Numbered from the stretch's first letter, positions 28,722 to 37,743 are shown. The stretch is 64,000 nt of DNA from Pseudodonghicola flavimaris (GCF_030164425.1 NZ_JASNJD010000019.1:34214-98213), one strand, 5' to 3'. Notes: generated by a model not told the origin, from the sequence alone. Made by a program: numbers and translations.

Positions 28722-29177
28722 TCACATCCCCTCGGCCATGACGATCAGCTGCGGCACCCCGTTCGAGGTCTTCTGCGGCGACTGGCCGGTCTCGTCGATG
28801 GTCGCGGTGACCCGCCGCCGGAACGAGGAGAAGCTATCGAAGGTGACGACATCGACGGGGTCGTCGAACTGCAGCGTGATGCGCCGGGGGCCGCCGTGGG
28901 TGCCGCCGCTCAGGCCATGGACAATGCCGGCAAAGGGCTGGCCGAGATAGCGGCCGACCACCCGGTCGCCCACCGCCAGCGGCCGGGCGTTGCCGCGGTC
29001 CGGGCGCGCCGCCAGCGCCCGCAGCGTGTTCCAGTCGCGCGCGCCCTGCTGATGCGCCACCAGTTCCAGCGCCTGTGAATGGCTGATCGGGGTGCCCTGT
29101 GCTGCCAGCAGCGCGCGCAGGGATTTCGCCTGCGCCTTGTAGGCGGTGATTTTTGCGGTGTCCTCGGATCCGGACAT
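28722..29177 (-). CDS. Hypothetical protein (glyoxalase-superfamily-type annotation)
   Basis: A 151-residue protein. Residues about 9-50 (ITAYKAQAKSLRALLAAQGT, then ISHSQALELVAHQQGARDWN) form a helical segment that I associate with proteins annotated in Rhodobacteraceae as glyoxalase superfamily; I see no clear glyoxalase metal ligands in the rest. ATG at 29177 is preceded by AGAGG at good distance. The gene is convergent with the aldehyde dehydrogenase. Function unknown. Confidence 0.65.
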   Translation of the reverse strand: MSGSEDTAKITAYKAQAKSLRALLAAQGTPISHSQALELVAHQQGARDWNTLRALAARPDRGNARPLAVGDRVVGRYLGQPFAGIVHGLSGGTHGGPRRITLQFDDPVDVVTFDSFSSFRRRVTATIDETGQSPQKTSNGVPQLIVMAEGM

Positions 29178-29437
29178 CCTGAACCTCTTTTCCATGCGGC
29201 ATGACACGGGGGGAAGACGGGCGCTCGCATTGCCATCCGACGCATGCCTCGGGAAACGGCAGGAAGGATCGAACCGGGTTTCACCACAGCGTGACGCTTG
29301 CGAACGGCAGGGCACCCGAACCTTGCCCGGCGATTACGGCAGCTTGCGGCCTCCGGTCAAGCCCTCTGCGCGCCGCCGGCTCTGGCCCTGTGGCCGAAAT
29401 CCCCCTAGAGACGGGGAAACGCACGCAGGAGAGCGCG

Positions 29438-30286
29438 ATGATCTATACCCGCCTGCATGGCCGGCTGGGCAATCAGATGTTCCAATGGGCTGCCGGCCGC
29501 GCCCTGGCCGCCCGGCTGGGGGTGCCGCTGGCCATCGATCCGCGCAGCGCGCTGCACCGTGGCGAAGGGGTGCTAACCCGGGTCTTCGACCTGCCGCTGC
29601 AGACGCCGCCGCCACCGCTGCCGCCGGCCAAGCACGAAGGGTTCCTGTCCTACGCGCTCTGGCGCGGCTTCGGCCGGCATCCTCGGTTCCGGCGCGAACG
29701 CGGGCTGGGCTACAACCCCGCCTTCGAGAGCTTCGGTGACGACAGCTACCTGCATGGCTACTGGCAATGCGAAGGCTATTTCGCCGCCATCGCCGAGACC
29801 ATCCGCCGGGATTTCACCTTCCCCGCCTTCAGTTCCGGCCAGAACGCCGAGATGGCGGCGCGGATCGGCGAAAGCCTGGCGATCTCGCTGCATGTTCGGC
29901 GCGGCGATTACCTGACCTTCGCCGCCCATGTGCTCTGCGATCAGGCCTATTACGAGGCCGCGCTGGCCCATGTTCTCGATGGCCTGCCGGGCACCCCCAC
30001 CGTCTTCGTCTTTTCCGACGATCCCGACTGGGCCAGATCCAACCTGCCGCTGCCGGTGGAAAAGGTGGTGGTCGATTTCAACGGGCCGGAGTCCGATTTC
30101 GAGGATATGCGCCTGATGTCGCTCTGCCGGCACAACATCATCGCCAATTCCTCCTTCTCCTGGTGGGGCGCCTGGCTCAACGCCCATGCCGACAAACGGG
30201 TCACCGGCCCGACCAAATGGTTCGGTGATCCGAAGCTGCAGAACCCCGATATTCTGCCCACCGGCTGGACACGGATATCCACCTGA
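29438..30286 (+). CDS. Alpha-1,2-fucosyltransferase (GT11)
   Basis: A 282-residue glycosyltransferase. It begins with the GT11 motif MIYTRLHGRLGNQMFQWAAG and has the GDP-fucose-binding motif HVRRGDYL at residues 152-159, plus NSSFSWWGAWLN near the C-terminus, all standard for bacterial alpha-1,2-fucosyltransferases acting on O-antigen or exopolysaccharide. ATG at 29438 is the natural start of the family. No fucose synthesis genes are nearby, so the donor may be made elsewhere. With the GT25 gene 4 kb upstream it is one of two surface-glycan genes in this part. Confidence 0.88.
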   Translation: MIYTRLHGRLGNQMFQWAAGRALAARLGVPLAIDPRSALHRGEGVLTRVFDLPLQTPPPPLPPAKHEGFLSYALWRGFGRHPRFRRERGLGYNPAFESFGDDSYLHGYWQCEGYFAAIAETIRRDFTFPAFSSGQNAEMAARIGESLAISLHVRRGDYLTFAAHVLCDQAYYEAALAHVLDGLPGTPTVFVFSDDPDWARSNLPLPVEKVVVDFNGPESDFEDMRLMSLCRHNIIANSSFSWWGAWLNAHADKRVTGPTKWFGDPKLQNPDILPTGWTRIST

Positions 30287-30352
30287 GCGGCCAGGGGGGG
30301 GCGGCAACGGGACCTCTGCCCGCGCCGTACCGCGGCGCCCCCGGTCCTGACC

Positions 30353-30997
30353 TCAGAACGGCGCCTTGGCGCGGAATTTCATCGACAGGCCGCCCTCGGG
30401 GTGGTTCAGCCGCAGTTCCTCAGAATGCAGCATCAGCCGGGGGAAGGCGCGGGCTGGCCCCTCGGCATAGAGCGGATCGCCCAGGATCGGATGCCCCAGC
30501 GCCAGCATATGGACCCGCAGTTGATGGCTGCGCCCGGTGCGGGGAAACAGCCGCACTCGGGTTTCCTCGGCACCGTATTTCAGCACCTTCCAATCGGTCA
30601 CAGCCGGTTTGCCGGTGTCATGGCAGACCTTCTGCAGCGGCCGGTTCGGCCAGTCGACGATCAACGGCAGATCGACGGTGCCGGCCTTCGGCTCCAGCCG
30701 GCCCCAGACCCGCGCCACATAGGTCTTTTTGGTCACCCGCTGTTCGAATTGCATCGACAGGCTCCGCTGGGCATGCGGGGTCAGCGCGAAGACGATCACG
30801 CCCGAGGTGTCGCGGTCCAGCCGGTGTACCAGCAGCGCCTCGGGAAACACCGCCTGCACCCGGCTCAGCAGGCAATCGGCCAGATGCGCGCCGCGCCCGG
30901 GCACCGACAGCAACCCGGCGGGCTTGTTCACGGCGACCAGCTGGGCATCCTCATGCAGGATCTCCAGCGGGTCCATCGGGGGGGAGTAATCGCTCAT
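30353..30997 (-). CDS. RluA-family RNA pseudouridine synthase
   Basis: A 214-residue enzyme isomerising uridines in rRNA or tRNA. The catalytic motif VHRLDRDTSGVIVFA carries Asp61; VNKPAGLLSVPGRG precedes it and RTGRSHQLRVHMLALGHPILGDPLY follows, all RluA hallmarks. The compact size without an S4 domain suggests an RluA/RluE-like or TruC-like member. The target nucleotide cannot be assigned here. Confidence 0.93.
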   Translation of the reverse strand: MSDYSPPMDPLEILHEDAQLVAVNKPAGLLSVPGRGAHLADCLLSRVQAVFPEALLVHRLDRDTSGVIVFALTPHAQRSLSMQFEQRVTKKTYVARVWGRLEPKAGTVDLPLIVDWPNRPLQKVCHDTGKPAVTDWKVLKYGAEETRVRLFPRTGRSHQLRVHMLALGHPILGDPLYAEGPARAFPRLMLHSEELRLNHPEGGLSMKFRAKAPF

Positions 30998-31092
30998 GGC
31001 CCCGTGGTAGCTGACTTCGCCCTGACGTCAAGCTTGCCGCAGGGCCGCGGGGCGGCCACTCTGCCGCCGGATCAGGAGGAGGAGACCGGTTC

Positions 31093-31527
31093 ATGAGCAC
31101 AGATTTGCATCCCGACATGCATCCCACCATCGCCCGGGCGCTGGAGATCATCGCCTCGGGCGATCACGAAAAGATCGCCACCGTGCTGGCAGAGGACGTG
31201 CGCTTTCTGCCGCCGACCTACTGGGCGACCTGGGCCGGGCGCGCGCCGGTCGCGGCGGTGCTGGGCCATGTCGGCCAGGTGTTCACCGATTTCCGCTATC
31301 GCCGGGTGATGGGCGCCGGCCGCGACTGGGCGTTGGAATTCCAGTGCAAGGTCGAGGGGCTGGATGCCGTCGGGGTCGATCTGATCACCCTGAATGACGA
31401 CGGGCTGATCGGTCTGTTCGAAGTGGTGATGCGGCCGCATAAGACCGTGGGCGCCCTGCGTGAGGCGATGAACGCCCGGGTCAAGACCGATCCGCGGTTC
31501 CTGGACTACCGCAAGGCGCTGTCCTGA
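31093..31527 (+). CDS. SnoaL/NTF2-like fold protein
   Basis: A 144-residue protein with the NTF2-like cone-fold pattern: IARALEIIASGDHEKIATVLAEDVRFLPPTYW at the N-terminus, then repeated beta strands and LNDDGLIGLFEVVMRPHKTV. GGAGGAG precedes the ATG. Such proteins bind or transform small ligands; no catalytic residues could be assigned. It diverges from the pseudouridine synthase gene. Confidence 0.7.
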   Translation: MSTDLHPDMHPTIARALEIIASGDHEKIATVLAEDVRFLPPTYWATWAGRAPVAAVLGHVGQVFTDFRYRRVMGAGRDWALEFQCKVEGLDAVGVDLITLNDDGLIGLFEVVMRPHKTVGALREAMNARVKTDPRFLDYRKALS

Positions 31528-31554
31528 CGCGGCGCGCGGCGGGGGCGTGGCCTG

Positions 31555-32475
31555 TCAGGCCCGCCGCCGCCGGCTCTGGTGCAGCAGGGCGCCGGTATAG
31601 ATTGCCAGCGCCGCCCAGATCAGCGGAAAGGCGATCATCCGGGCCCGCCCCATCGGTTCGCCGAACAGGAAGACGGCCGCCAGCATGATCATCGTCGGCG
31701 TGATGTATTGCAGGATGCCTATGGTCGATAGCCGCAGCCGCTTGGCACCATTGGCATAGGCGATCAGCGGGATCGCCGTCACCGGGCCGCAGGCCAGCAG
31801 CAACAGCGTATCGGCATCCATATGGCCGAAATGCCCGCCGCCGCTGGCCTCGAGATAGATCACATAGATCAGGGCGGGCGGCATCAGGATCAGAACCTCC
31901 AGCAGGAATCCCTGATTGGGGCCGATTGGCAGCGATTTCTTGAAGAAGGAATAAAACCCCCAGCTCAGCGTCAGGGTCAGCGCCAGCCAGGGGATGCGGC
32001 CGGTATCGATCGCCAGGATCGTCACCGCGACCGTGGCCAGGGCAATGGCGGCGATCTGCGCCCGGCCCAGCCGTTCGCGCAGCAGCACCGCGCCCAGAAA
32101 GATGCTGAACAGCGGATTGATGTAATACCCCAGCGCCGCGTCCAGTGCATGGCCGTTGTTGATCGACCAGATGTAGATGCCCCAGTTGATCGAGATCAGC
32201 GCCGCCGTCAGCGCCCCCTGGGCCAGCGTCTTTGGATGGGTCAGCGCCCGGCGCAGATCGCCGGTGCGCCCCATCGCGATCAGCAGCATGCCGGCGACCG
32301 GGATCGACCACAGGATGCGATGCGCCACCACCTCGACCGGGGTGATATGGCTCAGAAGCTTGAGGAAGAGCGGCAGCACCCCCCACATCAGATAGGCGGA
32401 GACGGCAAAGGCCAGCCCCTGCGGACTGTCCCCGCTGCCGGCAACGGGCGGGGGGGTGACGGCTTGCGATGTCAT
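31555..32475 (-). CDS. rarD: EamA family transporter RarD
   Basis: A 306-residue inner-membrane protein with about ten hydrophobic segments. Phrases YLMWGVLPLFLKLLSHITPVE, AHRILWSIP, NWGIYIWSINNGHALDAALG, YYINPLFSIFLGAVLL and SFYSFFKK-like SWGFYSFFKKSLP are typical RarD; AYANGAKRLRLSTIGILQYI completes the signature. Physiological substrate of RarD is unsettled. It stands between unrelated genes. Confidence 0.9.
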   Translation of the reverse strand: MTSQAVTPPPVAGSGDSPQGLAFAVSAYLMWGVLPLFLKLLSHITPVEVVAHRILWSIPVAGMLLIAMGRTGDLRRALTHPKTLAQGALTAALISINWGIYIWSINNGHALDAALGYYINPLFSIFLGAVLLRERLGRAQIAAIALATVAVTILAIDTGRIPWLALTLTLSWGFYSFFKKSLPIGPNQGFLLEVLILMPPALIYVIYLEASGGGHFGHMDADTLLLLACGPVTAIPLIAYANGAKRLRLSTIGILQYITPTMIMLAAVFLFGEPMGRARMIAFPLIWAALAIYTGALLHQSRRRRA

Positions 32476-32579
32476 CGCGGGATCTCCTCTTACCCTATCG
32501 CTTTAGGGCAGCGGCGCGGGCTGTGCAATGCGGGCGGTCCGGTACCATGTTCCGGGGGCGTGCCGCCGGGGCCGGTGGG

Positions 32580-33203
32580 CTACCCGGCGATCTGCGGTGT
32601 CGCTGCCAGCCCCAGCAGCACACCGTAAAGGACAAAGCAGCTGGCCAGCACCCGGCGCACCCAGACGTTGAACACCGCCCCCAGCGCCGCCCGGCCCATC
32701 AGCGCCCCGAGCGCGGTGAACCCGGTATAGCTCAGCGTGGTCAGGGTCAGCGCCGTAGGTACGATCACCGCCATCTGATCCCAGATCGGCACGTCGGGCT
32801 GCACGAAGGCGGAGAAGGCGGCAAGATAGCCGGCGACGCTCTTGGGGTTGATCGTGGCGATCGCCAGCGCGTGCAGATAGATGTGCCGCGCTGGCCGCAC
32901 CTCGGTCGGGGCGGGTTTGCTGGCATTGCGCCAGCCGCGCAGCCCCAGCCAGATCAGCACCGCGGCGCCGATGTATTTGGCGACGGTGAAACCTGTCGGC
33001 GAGGCGGCGAGCAGGGCGGTCACCCCGGCGGCCGAGAGCAGCAGGAAGCTGGCCGCCTGCGTCAGGATCGCCAGAACGCCGATCAGGGCTCGGCGAAACC
33101 CCAGTGCCATGCCGTTCGAGATGCAGTTGACCGCATTCGGTCCCGGCGTGGTGACGAAGGCGATCCAGAACAGGGCGAAGACGCTCCAGGCCTCGAAGGT
33201 CAT
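32580..33203 (-). CDS. LysE family translocator
   Basis: A 207-residue inner-membrane exporter of the LysE/RhtB family, with the N-terminal motif FVTTPGPNAVNCISNGMALGFRRAL at about residues 16-40 and roughly six hydrophobic segments. Members export amino acids or related metabolites. ATG at 33203 is preceded by GAGG and removes a hydrophilic extension. The region upstream holds a perfect 18-bp palindrome that may be an operator. Confidence 0.9.
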   Translation of the reverse strand: MTFEAWSVFALFWIAFVTTPGPNAVNCISNGMALGFRRALIGVLAILTQAASFLLLSAAGVTALLAASPTGFTVAKYIGAAVLIWLGLRGWRNASKPAPTEVRPARHIYLHALAIATINPKSVAGYLAAFSAFVQPDVPIWDQMAVIVPTALTLTTLSYTGFTALGALMGRAALGAVFNVWVRRVLASCFVLYGVLLGLAATPQIAG

Positions 33204-33536
33204 GGGCGGACCTCGATCGTCGGCAGGCTGCCGGGGCAGCGGAGCAGGTGCGGATCGGACTGGGGCATCGTCGGTGGCATCGTCATGGCACGGTGGTCTG
33301 GTCGCGGCACCCTGCCGCATTTCCCCGGGGGATGCATCCCCCGTTTTGCCACGAGTCGGCAGGCGATCTGCACGGTTTTTGATCGGTTTCCCAAGTTTTA
33401 GGGAGTAATTGCTGCCCTACTTGCTGCGCCGCAGCATTTTATGGCTCGGTAGTGGATGACCCATGGTAAACTTAACGCAACGCGACTGTGGGAGGGGCAG
33501 CGCGCCTGACCGATCTGACCGAAGGAGACGCGACCC
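33204..33536. other. Divergent intergenic region with palindromes
   Basis: These 333 bases lie between lysE-like and a small gene. They contain a perfect 18-bp palindrome at 33326-33343 (half-site cgggggatg) followed by TTTT, and a smaller inverted repeat gctgcg-c-cgcagc at 33423-33435 followed by TTTT. Either could be an operator or a terminator of an unseen small RNA. No other gene is evident. Confidence 0.5.
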
Positions 33537-33719
33537 ATGTGTCTGACCGCCGAAGCTCTGGCCCTGTTTCTCAACCTGCTGAACCCGGAGATGATCAGCT
33601 CCGAAGCCGGCCGGATCACCGTGCATGCGACCGAGGCGGATGCGGTCTGGGTGCTGACCGCAGAGGACGAGTGGTGCACCATGGCCCCGCAGATCGACCG
33701 GATGGCCCGTTTCGATTAA
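33537..33719 (+). CDS. Small hypothetical protein (60 aa)
   Basis: A 60-residue frame beginning MCLTAEALALFLNLLNPEMI and ending in MARFD. A strong ribosome site (GAAGGAG) sits 9 bases before the ATG. The sequence is acidic with a hydrophobic amphipathic N-terminal half and a beta-like second half (GRITVHATEADAVWVLTAED). I do not recognise it. It is convergent with msrC. The ribosome site and composition favour a real gene. Confidence 0.5.
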   Translation: MCLTAEALALFLNLLNPEMISSEAGRITVHATEADAVWVLTAEDEWCTMAPQIDRMARFD

Positions 33720-33730
33720 GCCCTCGCGCC

Positions 33731-34207
33731 TCAGCTGCCGGTCTTGTCGCCATGCAGCTGGCCAAAGACCCGGTCGAGGATCGCCGTTAGCGCCTCGGCA
33801 TCTGCCGGTGTGAAGGCGTCGGGCAGGTCGCTGTCGATGTCGAAGACCGCGATCAACTGGCCGTTGCCGTCGCGCACCGGCAGCACCAGTTCCGACCGGG
33901 TCGAGCTGGCACAGGCGATGTGGCCGGGAAAGGCATCGACATCCGGAACCAGCATGACCGCGCCGCTGCGGGCGGCGGCCCCGCAGACACCGCGCGAAAA
34001 CGGAATCGTCAGGCACCCGTGGCCCCCCTGGTAGGGCCCGATCTTCAGCAGTTCCGGCGCCACCACCCGGTAAAACCCGGTCCAGTTGAACCGCACGTCG
34101 GCATGATGCACCTCGCAGGCCAGCGTCGCCATCAGGGCGATGACATCGGTTTCACCCTCGGTCAGGGCGGCGATCCGCCGGGCGAGCGCCTCGTAGTCTC
34201 CGGTCAT
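33731..34207 (-). CDS. msrC: Free methionine-(R)-sulfoxide reductase (GAF-domain fRMsr)
   Basis: A 158-residue GAF-fold enzyme. Cys65, Cys75 and Cys99 reproduce the exact spacing (10 and 24) of the three redox cysteines of Escherichia coli fRMsr, in the contexts HGCLTIPF, RGVCGAA and GHIACA; LVLPVRD follows. It reduces free methionine-R-sulfoxide in the cytosol using thioredoxin. It overlaps the upstream hydrolase gene by 4 bases (ATGA), so the two are co-transcribed. Confidence 0.92.
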   Translation of the reverse strand: MTGDYEALARRIAALTEGETDVIALMATLACEVHHADVRFNWTGFYRVVAPELLKIGPYQGGHGCLTIPFSRGVCGAAARSGAVMLVPDVDAFPGHIACASSTRSELVLPVRDGNGQLIAVFDIDSDLPDAFTPADAEALTAILDRVFGQLHGDKTGS

Positions 34208-35238
34208 ATGCCGAACCTTTCCTTCAGCCAGTCTGCTGCCCGGCTGATGGCATCCTCGCCCTCGGGGATGACGCGGGTCAGGTTGAGAAAGCCGTGCAGC
34301 TGCCCCGGATAAGTCAGAAGATCGGTGTCAACGCCAGCGGTTCGCAGCGCTTCGGCATAGCTTCGCCCATCGTCCCACAGCGGATCCTGCCCGGCGGCGA
34401 TCACCAGCGCCGGCGGTTGACCGGCCAGATGCGGCGAGAACAGCGGGGAGACACGGGGCGCGCAGCGGTCCTGTCCGGGTGGAAGGTAGTGATCGAGATA
34501 CCAGGCGATCCGGGTCGAGGACAGCAGCGGGTCGTCCCTGAGATCTGCCATCGACTGCGACGTCAGCCGGGCGTCGACGCCGGGATAGATCAGCAGCTGC
34601 GCCGCCGGTAGCGGCGCGCCCGCCGCGCTCAGGCTGTGCAGCAGGCTGGCTGCCAGATTGCCGCCGGCACTGTCGCCGCCGACTGCCAGGCGCGCCGGAT
34701 CCAGCCGGTGCGGCCCGGCGGGATCGGTCAGTTGCAGATAGGCGGCAAGGATATCGTCCGGCGCGGCGGGAAACGGCGCCTCGGGCGCCAGCCGATAGTC
34801 ATAGGAGATCACCCGCAGTCCGGCGCGGTCGGCCAGCTTGGCACAGACCGCGTCATGGGTGTCGAGGCTGCCCTGTATCCAGCCGCCCCCGTGGAAATAG
34901 AGCAGCGTCGGCGCGCCCTCGCCGCGCCCGCGCGGGGTATAGAGCCGGGCCGCGCGCGGGCCGGCGGCCCCGGCCAGCTGCAATGCCTGGCGCGTGACCG
35001 TCCGGGGACCGGGGCGGTCGAACTTGCGGACGAACATTGCCAGCTGCGCCCGGCTCTCGGCGACGCTGGGCAGGGCATCGGGATCGCGCAGCTGCGCGAC
35101 CAGATCGGCCACCGCCTGCGCCTTCGGATCGGCGACGCGGCCGCTAACTGCCCGTGGCGATCCCGCAGGCAGGTGACGGGCGACCGGCGCCGGCGCCAGC
35201 ACCCGCAGGAGCGAGTATAGGAGCCTGAGCTGTTTCAT
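34204..35238 (-). CDS. Alpha/beta hydrolase, hormone-sensitive-lipase type
   Basis: A 344-residue esterase of family IV. The oxyanion-hole motif YFHGGGWIQGS and the nucleophile elbow GDSAGGNLAA are clear, with a C-terminal Asp/His pair (AGQDPLWDD, QLHGF) at the expected positions. It has an N-terminal cap-like segment with possible membrane affinity. GGAGAGG precedes the ATG at 35238. It is co-transcribed with msrC. The natural ester is unknown. Confidence 0.92.
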   Translation of the reverse strand: MKQLRLLYSLLRVLAPAPVARHLPAGSPRAVSGRVADPKAQAVADLVAQLRDPDALPSVAESRAQLAMFVRKFDRPGPRTVTRQALQLAGAAGPRAARLYTPRGRGEGAPTLLYFHGGGWIQGSLDTHDAVCAKLADRAGLRVISYDYRLAPEAPFPAAPDDILAAYLQLTDPAGPHRLDPARLAVGGDSAGGNLAASLLHSLSAAGAPLPAAQLLIYPGVDARLTSQSMADLRDDPLLSSTRIAWYLDHYLPPGQDRCAPRVSPLFSPHLAGQPPALVIAAGQDPLWDDGRSYAEALRTAGVDTDLLTYPGQLHGFLNLTRVIPEGEDAISRAADWLKERFGI

Positions 35239-35376
35239 CGGCCTCTCCTTTGTCGGCCAGTCTCCGCCTCGGGGCGGCGGCAGACAAGGTGGCGGGCAAC
35301 GGATGCCCCGGTGCCGCGGCGTCCGTTCGGAGGGTGCCGGGACGATCGCCGCGAAGGGGGCGGGCTCAGAGCGTTG

Positions 35377-36549
35377 TCAGAGCCGTTCGATGGCGATGGC
35401 CGTGCCCTCGCCACCACCGATGCAGATCGCGGCCACACCCCGTTTCAATCCACGTTTTTCCAGCGCGTTCAGCAGGGTGACGATGATCCGGGCGCCGCTG
35501 GCGCCGATCGGGTGGCCCAGGGCGCAGGCGCCGCCGTTGACGTTCACCCGGTCGCGGGGCAGGTCCATTTCCCGCATGAAGGCCATCGGCACCACGGCAA
35601 AGGCCTCGTTGACCTCCCACAGGTCGACATCGTCCTTCGACCAGCCCAGCCGGGCCAGCAGCTTCTGTGCCGCCGGGACCGGGGCGGTGGGGAACAGCGC
35701 CGGCGCCTGGGCGTGGCTGGCATGGCCGAGAATTCGGCCCCGGGCGGTCAGGCCGCGGGCCTCTGCCGCCTCGGCGGAGGCAAGCACCAGCGCCGCCGCC
35801 CCATCCGAGATCGAGGAGGAATTCGCCGCCGTCACCGTGCCGCCGGGCCGGAACGCCGGTTTCAACGTCGGGATCTTCTCGGGGCGGGCGGTCTGCGGCT
35901 GTTCGTCGATCTCGGTCACCACCTCGCCCTTGCGGGTCCTGACAGTGACCGGGGTGATTTCGCCGTCGAAGGCGCCGCTTTTCTGGGCTTCGAGCGCGTT
36001 CGAGAGGGATTTCAGCGCATAGTCGTCCTGCGCCTCGCGGGTGAACTGAAAGGCCTCGGCGCAGTCCTCGGCGAAAGTGCCCATCAGCCGGCCCTTGTCA
36101 TAGGCGTCCTCAAGCCCGTCCAGGAACATGTGGTCGATGGTCTTGCCGTGGCCGATGCGGGCGCCGCCGCGCATCGCCGGCAGCAGATAGGGCGCGTTTG
36201 ACATGCTTTCCATGCCGCCGGCGATCATCACCTCATTATGGCCGAGAGCGATCTGATCGAAGGCCAGCATCGTCGCCTTCATGCCGGAGCCGCACATCTT
36301 GTTGAGCGTGGTGGCCGGCACCTCTTCGCCAAGACCGCCGAGGAACCCGGCCTGCCGCGCCGGCGCCTGGCCCTGGCCCGCGGGCAGAACGCAGCCCATC
36401 AGAACCTCGTCCACGGTGTCGGCTCCGGCCCCGGCCAGCGCCGCGCGAATGGCTGCGCCGCCCAGCTCCGCCGCTGGTACGCCATCGTAGATCCCCTGGA
36501 ATCCCCCCATGGGCGTTCTTGCCGCACCGGCGATCAAAACGTCTTTCAT
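35377..36549 (-). CDS. Acetyl-CoA C-acyltransferase (thiolase)
   Basis: A 390-residue thiolase with active Cys86 in LNKMCGSGMKA, the HAFAVVPMAF-type NEAFAVVPMAFMRE motif and the C-terminal catalytic stretch GGACALGHPIGASGARI. It would catalyse acetoacetyl-CoA formation or beta-ketothiolysis. ATG at 36549 is chosen over the in-frame GTG at 36555, because GGAGG then has proper spacing. It is not adjacent to phaB or other beta-oxidation genes. Confidence 0.95.
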   Translation of the reverse strand: MKDVLIAGAARTPMGGFQGIYDGVPAAELGGAAIRAALAGAGADTVDEVLMGCVLPAGQGQAPARQAGFLGGLGEEVPATTLNKMCGSGMKATMLAFDQIALGHNEVMIAGGMESMSNAPYLLPAMRGGARIGHGKTIDHMFLDGLEDAYDKGRLMGTFAEDCAEAFQFTREAQDDYALKSLSNALEAQKSGAFDGEITPVTVRTRKGEVVTEIDEQPQTARPEKIPTLKPAFRPGGTVTAANSSSISDGAAALVLASAEAAEARGLTARGRILGHASHAQAPALFPTAPVPAAQKLLARLGWSKDDVDLWEVNEAFAVVPMAFMREMDLPRDRVNVNGGACALGHPIGASGARIIVTLLNALEKRGLKRGVAAICIGGGEGTAIAIERL

Positions 36550-36637
36550 CCCCACTCCTCCCTAGTTATCGGGACAACCGATTGGTAAGACTTCATCACT
36601 AGCTTGATACTACCTGAAATACCACCTGAGGAGAGCC

Positions 36638-36976
36638 ATGTTGCTGAGCAGTACGCAAAAGGGCGACGTGCGCATTGTCACCGTCAATGCGGATCGGATC
36701 GACGCGGCTGTCGCGATCCAGTTCAAGGAAGATATGCGCACGGAAACCGCAGGCGGACCGGATCGGGTGATTTTGAACCTGTCGCGGGTGACGTTCATCG
36801 ACTCAAGCGGATTGGGCGCGATCGTCGCGGCAATGAAACAACTGGGTGAAGGGCGGCGGATGGAGCTCGCCGGGCTGAGCCCGATGGTGGACAAGGTGCT
36901 TCGGCTGACGCGAATGGACACGGTCTTCAAACTGTTTCCCTCGCTCGACGATGCCATGATCGGGATCGAAGGCTGA
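36638..36976 (+). CDS. STAS-domain anti-sigma factor antagonist
   Basis: A 112-residue single-domain STAS protein with the phosphorylatable serine in FIDSSGLGAIVAAM at about residues 50-63. In partner switching the unphosphorylated antagonist binds the kinase and releases a target. The gene is followed 36 bases later by an RsbW-like kinase gene, forming a pair. It diverges from the thiolase gene. Confidence 0.93.
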   Translation: MLLSSTQKGDVRIVTVNADRIDAAVAIQFKEDMRTETAGGPDRVILNLSRVTFIDSSGLGAIVAAMKQLGEGRRMELAGLSPMVDKVLRLTRMDTVFKLFPSLDDAMIGIEG

Positions 36977-37012
36977 CCTGAGTAGCTTGTGTCATAACGG
37001 CGGATAACCGCA

Positions 37013-37465
37013 ATGCCAGAGCGTTTTACGCACAGGTTCAGGGCCACGGAGCTGGCCGCCCGCGGCGGGATCGTCGCGGTGATGGCGCGTCTGCGCGCCC
37101 TGGAACTGCCTGAGCATGTCGCGGGGGATGTCGAACTGGCGCTGGCCGAAGCGGTGAACAATGTGACCGAACACGCCTATCGCGGCCGCAGCGACGGCAC
37201 GATCACCGTGACCGGCCGGCTGGAGGATACCCGGCTGGTGCTCCGGATCTCCGATCACGGGCTGCCGATGCCCGAAGGCAAATTGCCCAAACCCCGCGCC
37301 CATGACCTGAGCGATCAGGCAGAGCTGCCCGAGGGCGGCTTTGGCTGGGGTCTGATCCACGCGCTGACCAGTTCGGTCCGCTATGACCGGCGGGCGCAGC
37401 GCAACACCCTGTCGATGATGTTCGACTTGTCCAAGGATAAGTCCGAGAAGCGCACCGCGCCCTGA
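37013..37465 (+). CDS. RsbW-like ATP-binding anti-sigma/serine kinase
   Basis: A 150-residue GHKL-fold protein. The N-box ELALAEAVNNVTEHAYRG at residues 41-58 binds ATP-Mg, followed by LRISDHGLPMP (G1 box) and GGFGWGLIHAL (G2). It would phosphorylate the preceding STAS protein. No sigma factor or phosphatase gene is in the window, so the final target lies elsewhere. Initiation may be coupled to the STAS gene. Confidence 0.9.
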   Translation: MPERFTHRFRATELAARGGIVAVMARLRALELPEHVAGDVELALAEAVNNVTEHAYRGRSDGTITVTGRLEDTRLVLRISDHGLPMPEGKLPKPRAHDLSDQAELPEGGFGWGLIHALTSSVRYDRRAQRNTLSMMFDLSKDKSEKRTAP

Positions 37466-37743
37466 AACTGCCGCAATCGGAGCAAAGTTGCGCCCGATTG
37501 CGGCGCGATAACGGAACCGTAGCTGCAACAGGCTTCCCTCGGCGCCGTGCGATCATAGCCCCCACCCAATGCGCGGTGCCGAGGACTTGTCCCGATCTGC
37601 AGTTGCGGTTTCTCTTGATTTTCTACCCCTTCCGGACTTTCCCCTCTGCCTGGTGCAGAGGGGGCGGTTCCGGCGCTGGCGGTTGGCAACCCGGCGGGCC
37701 GGGCCTAATCTCCGCCGCGAAGACATGAAGGGAGACAACCGCA

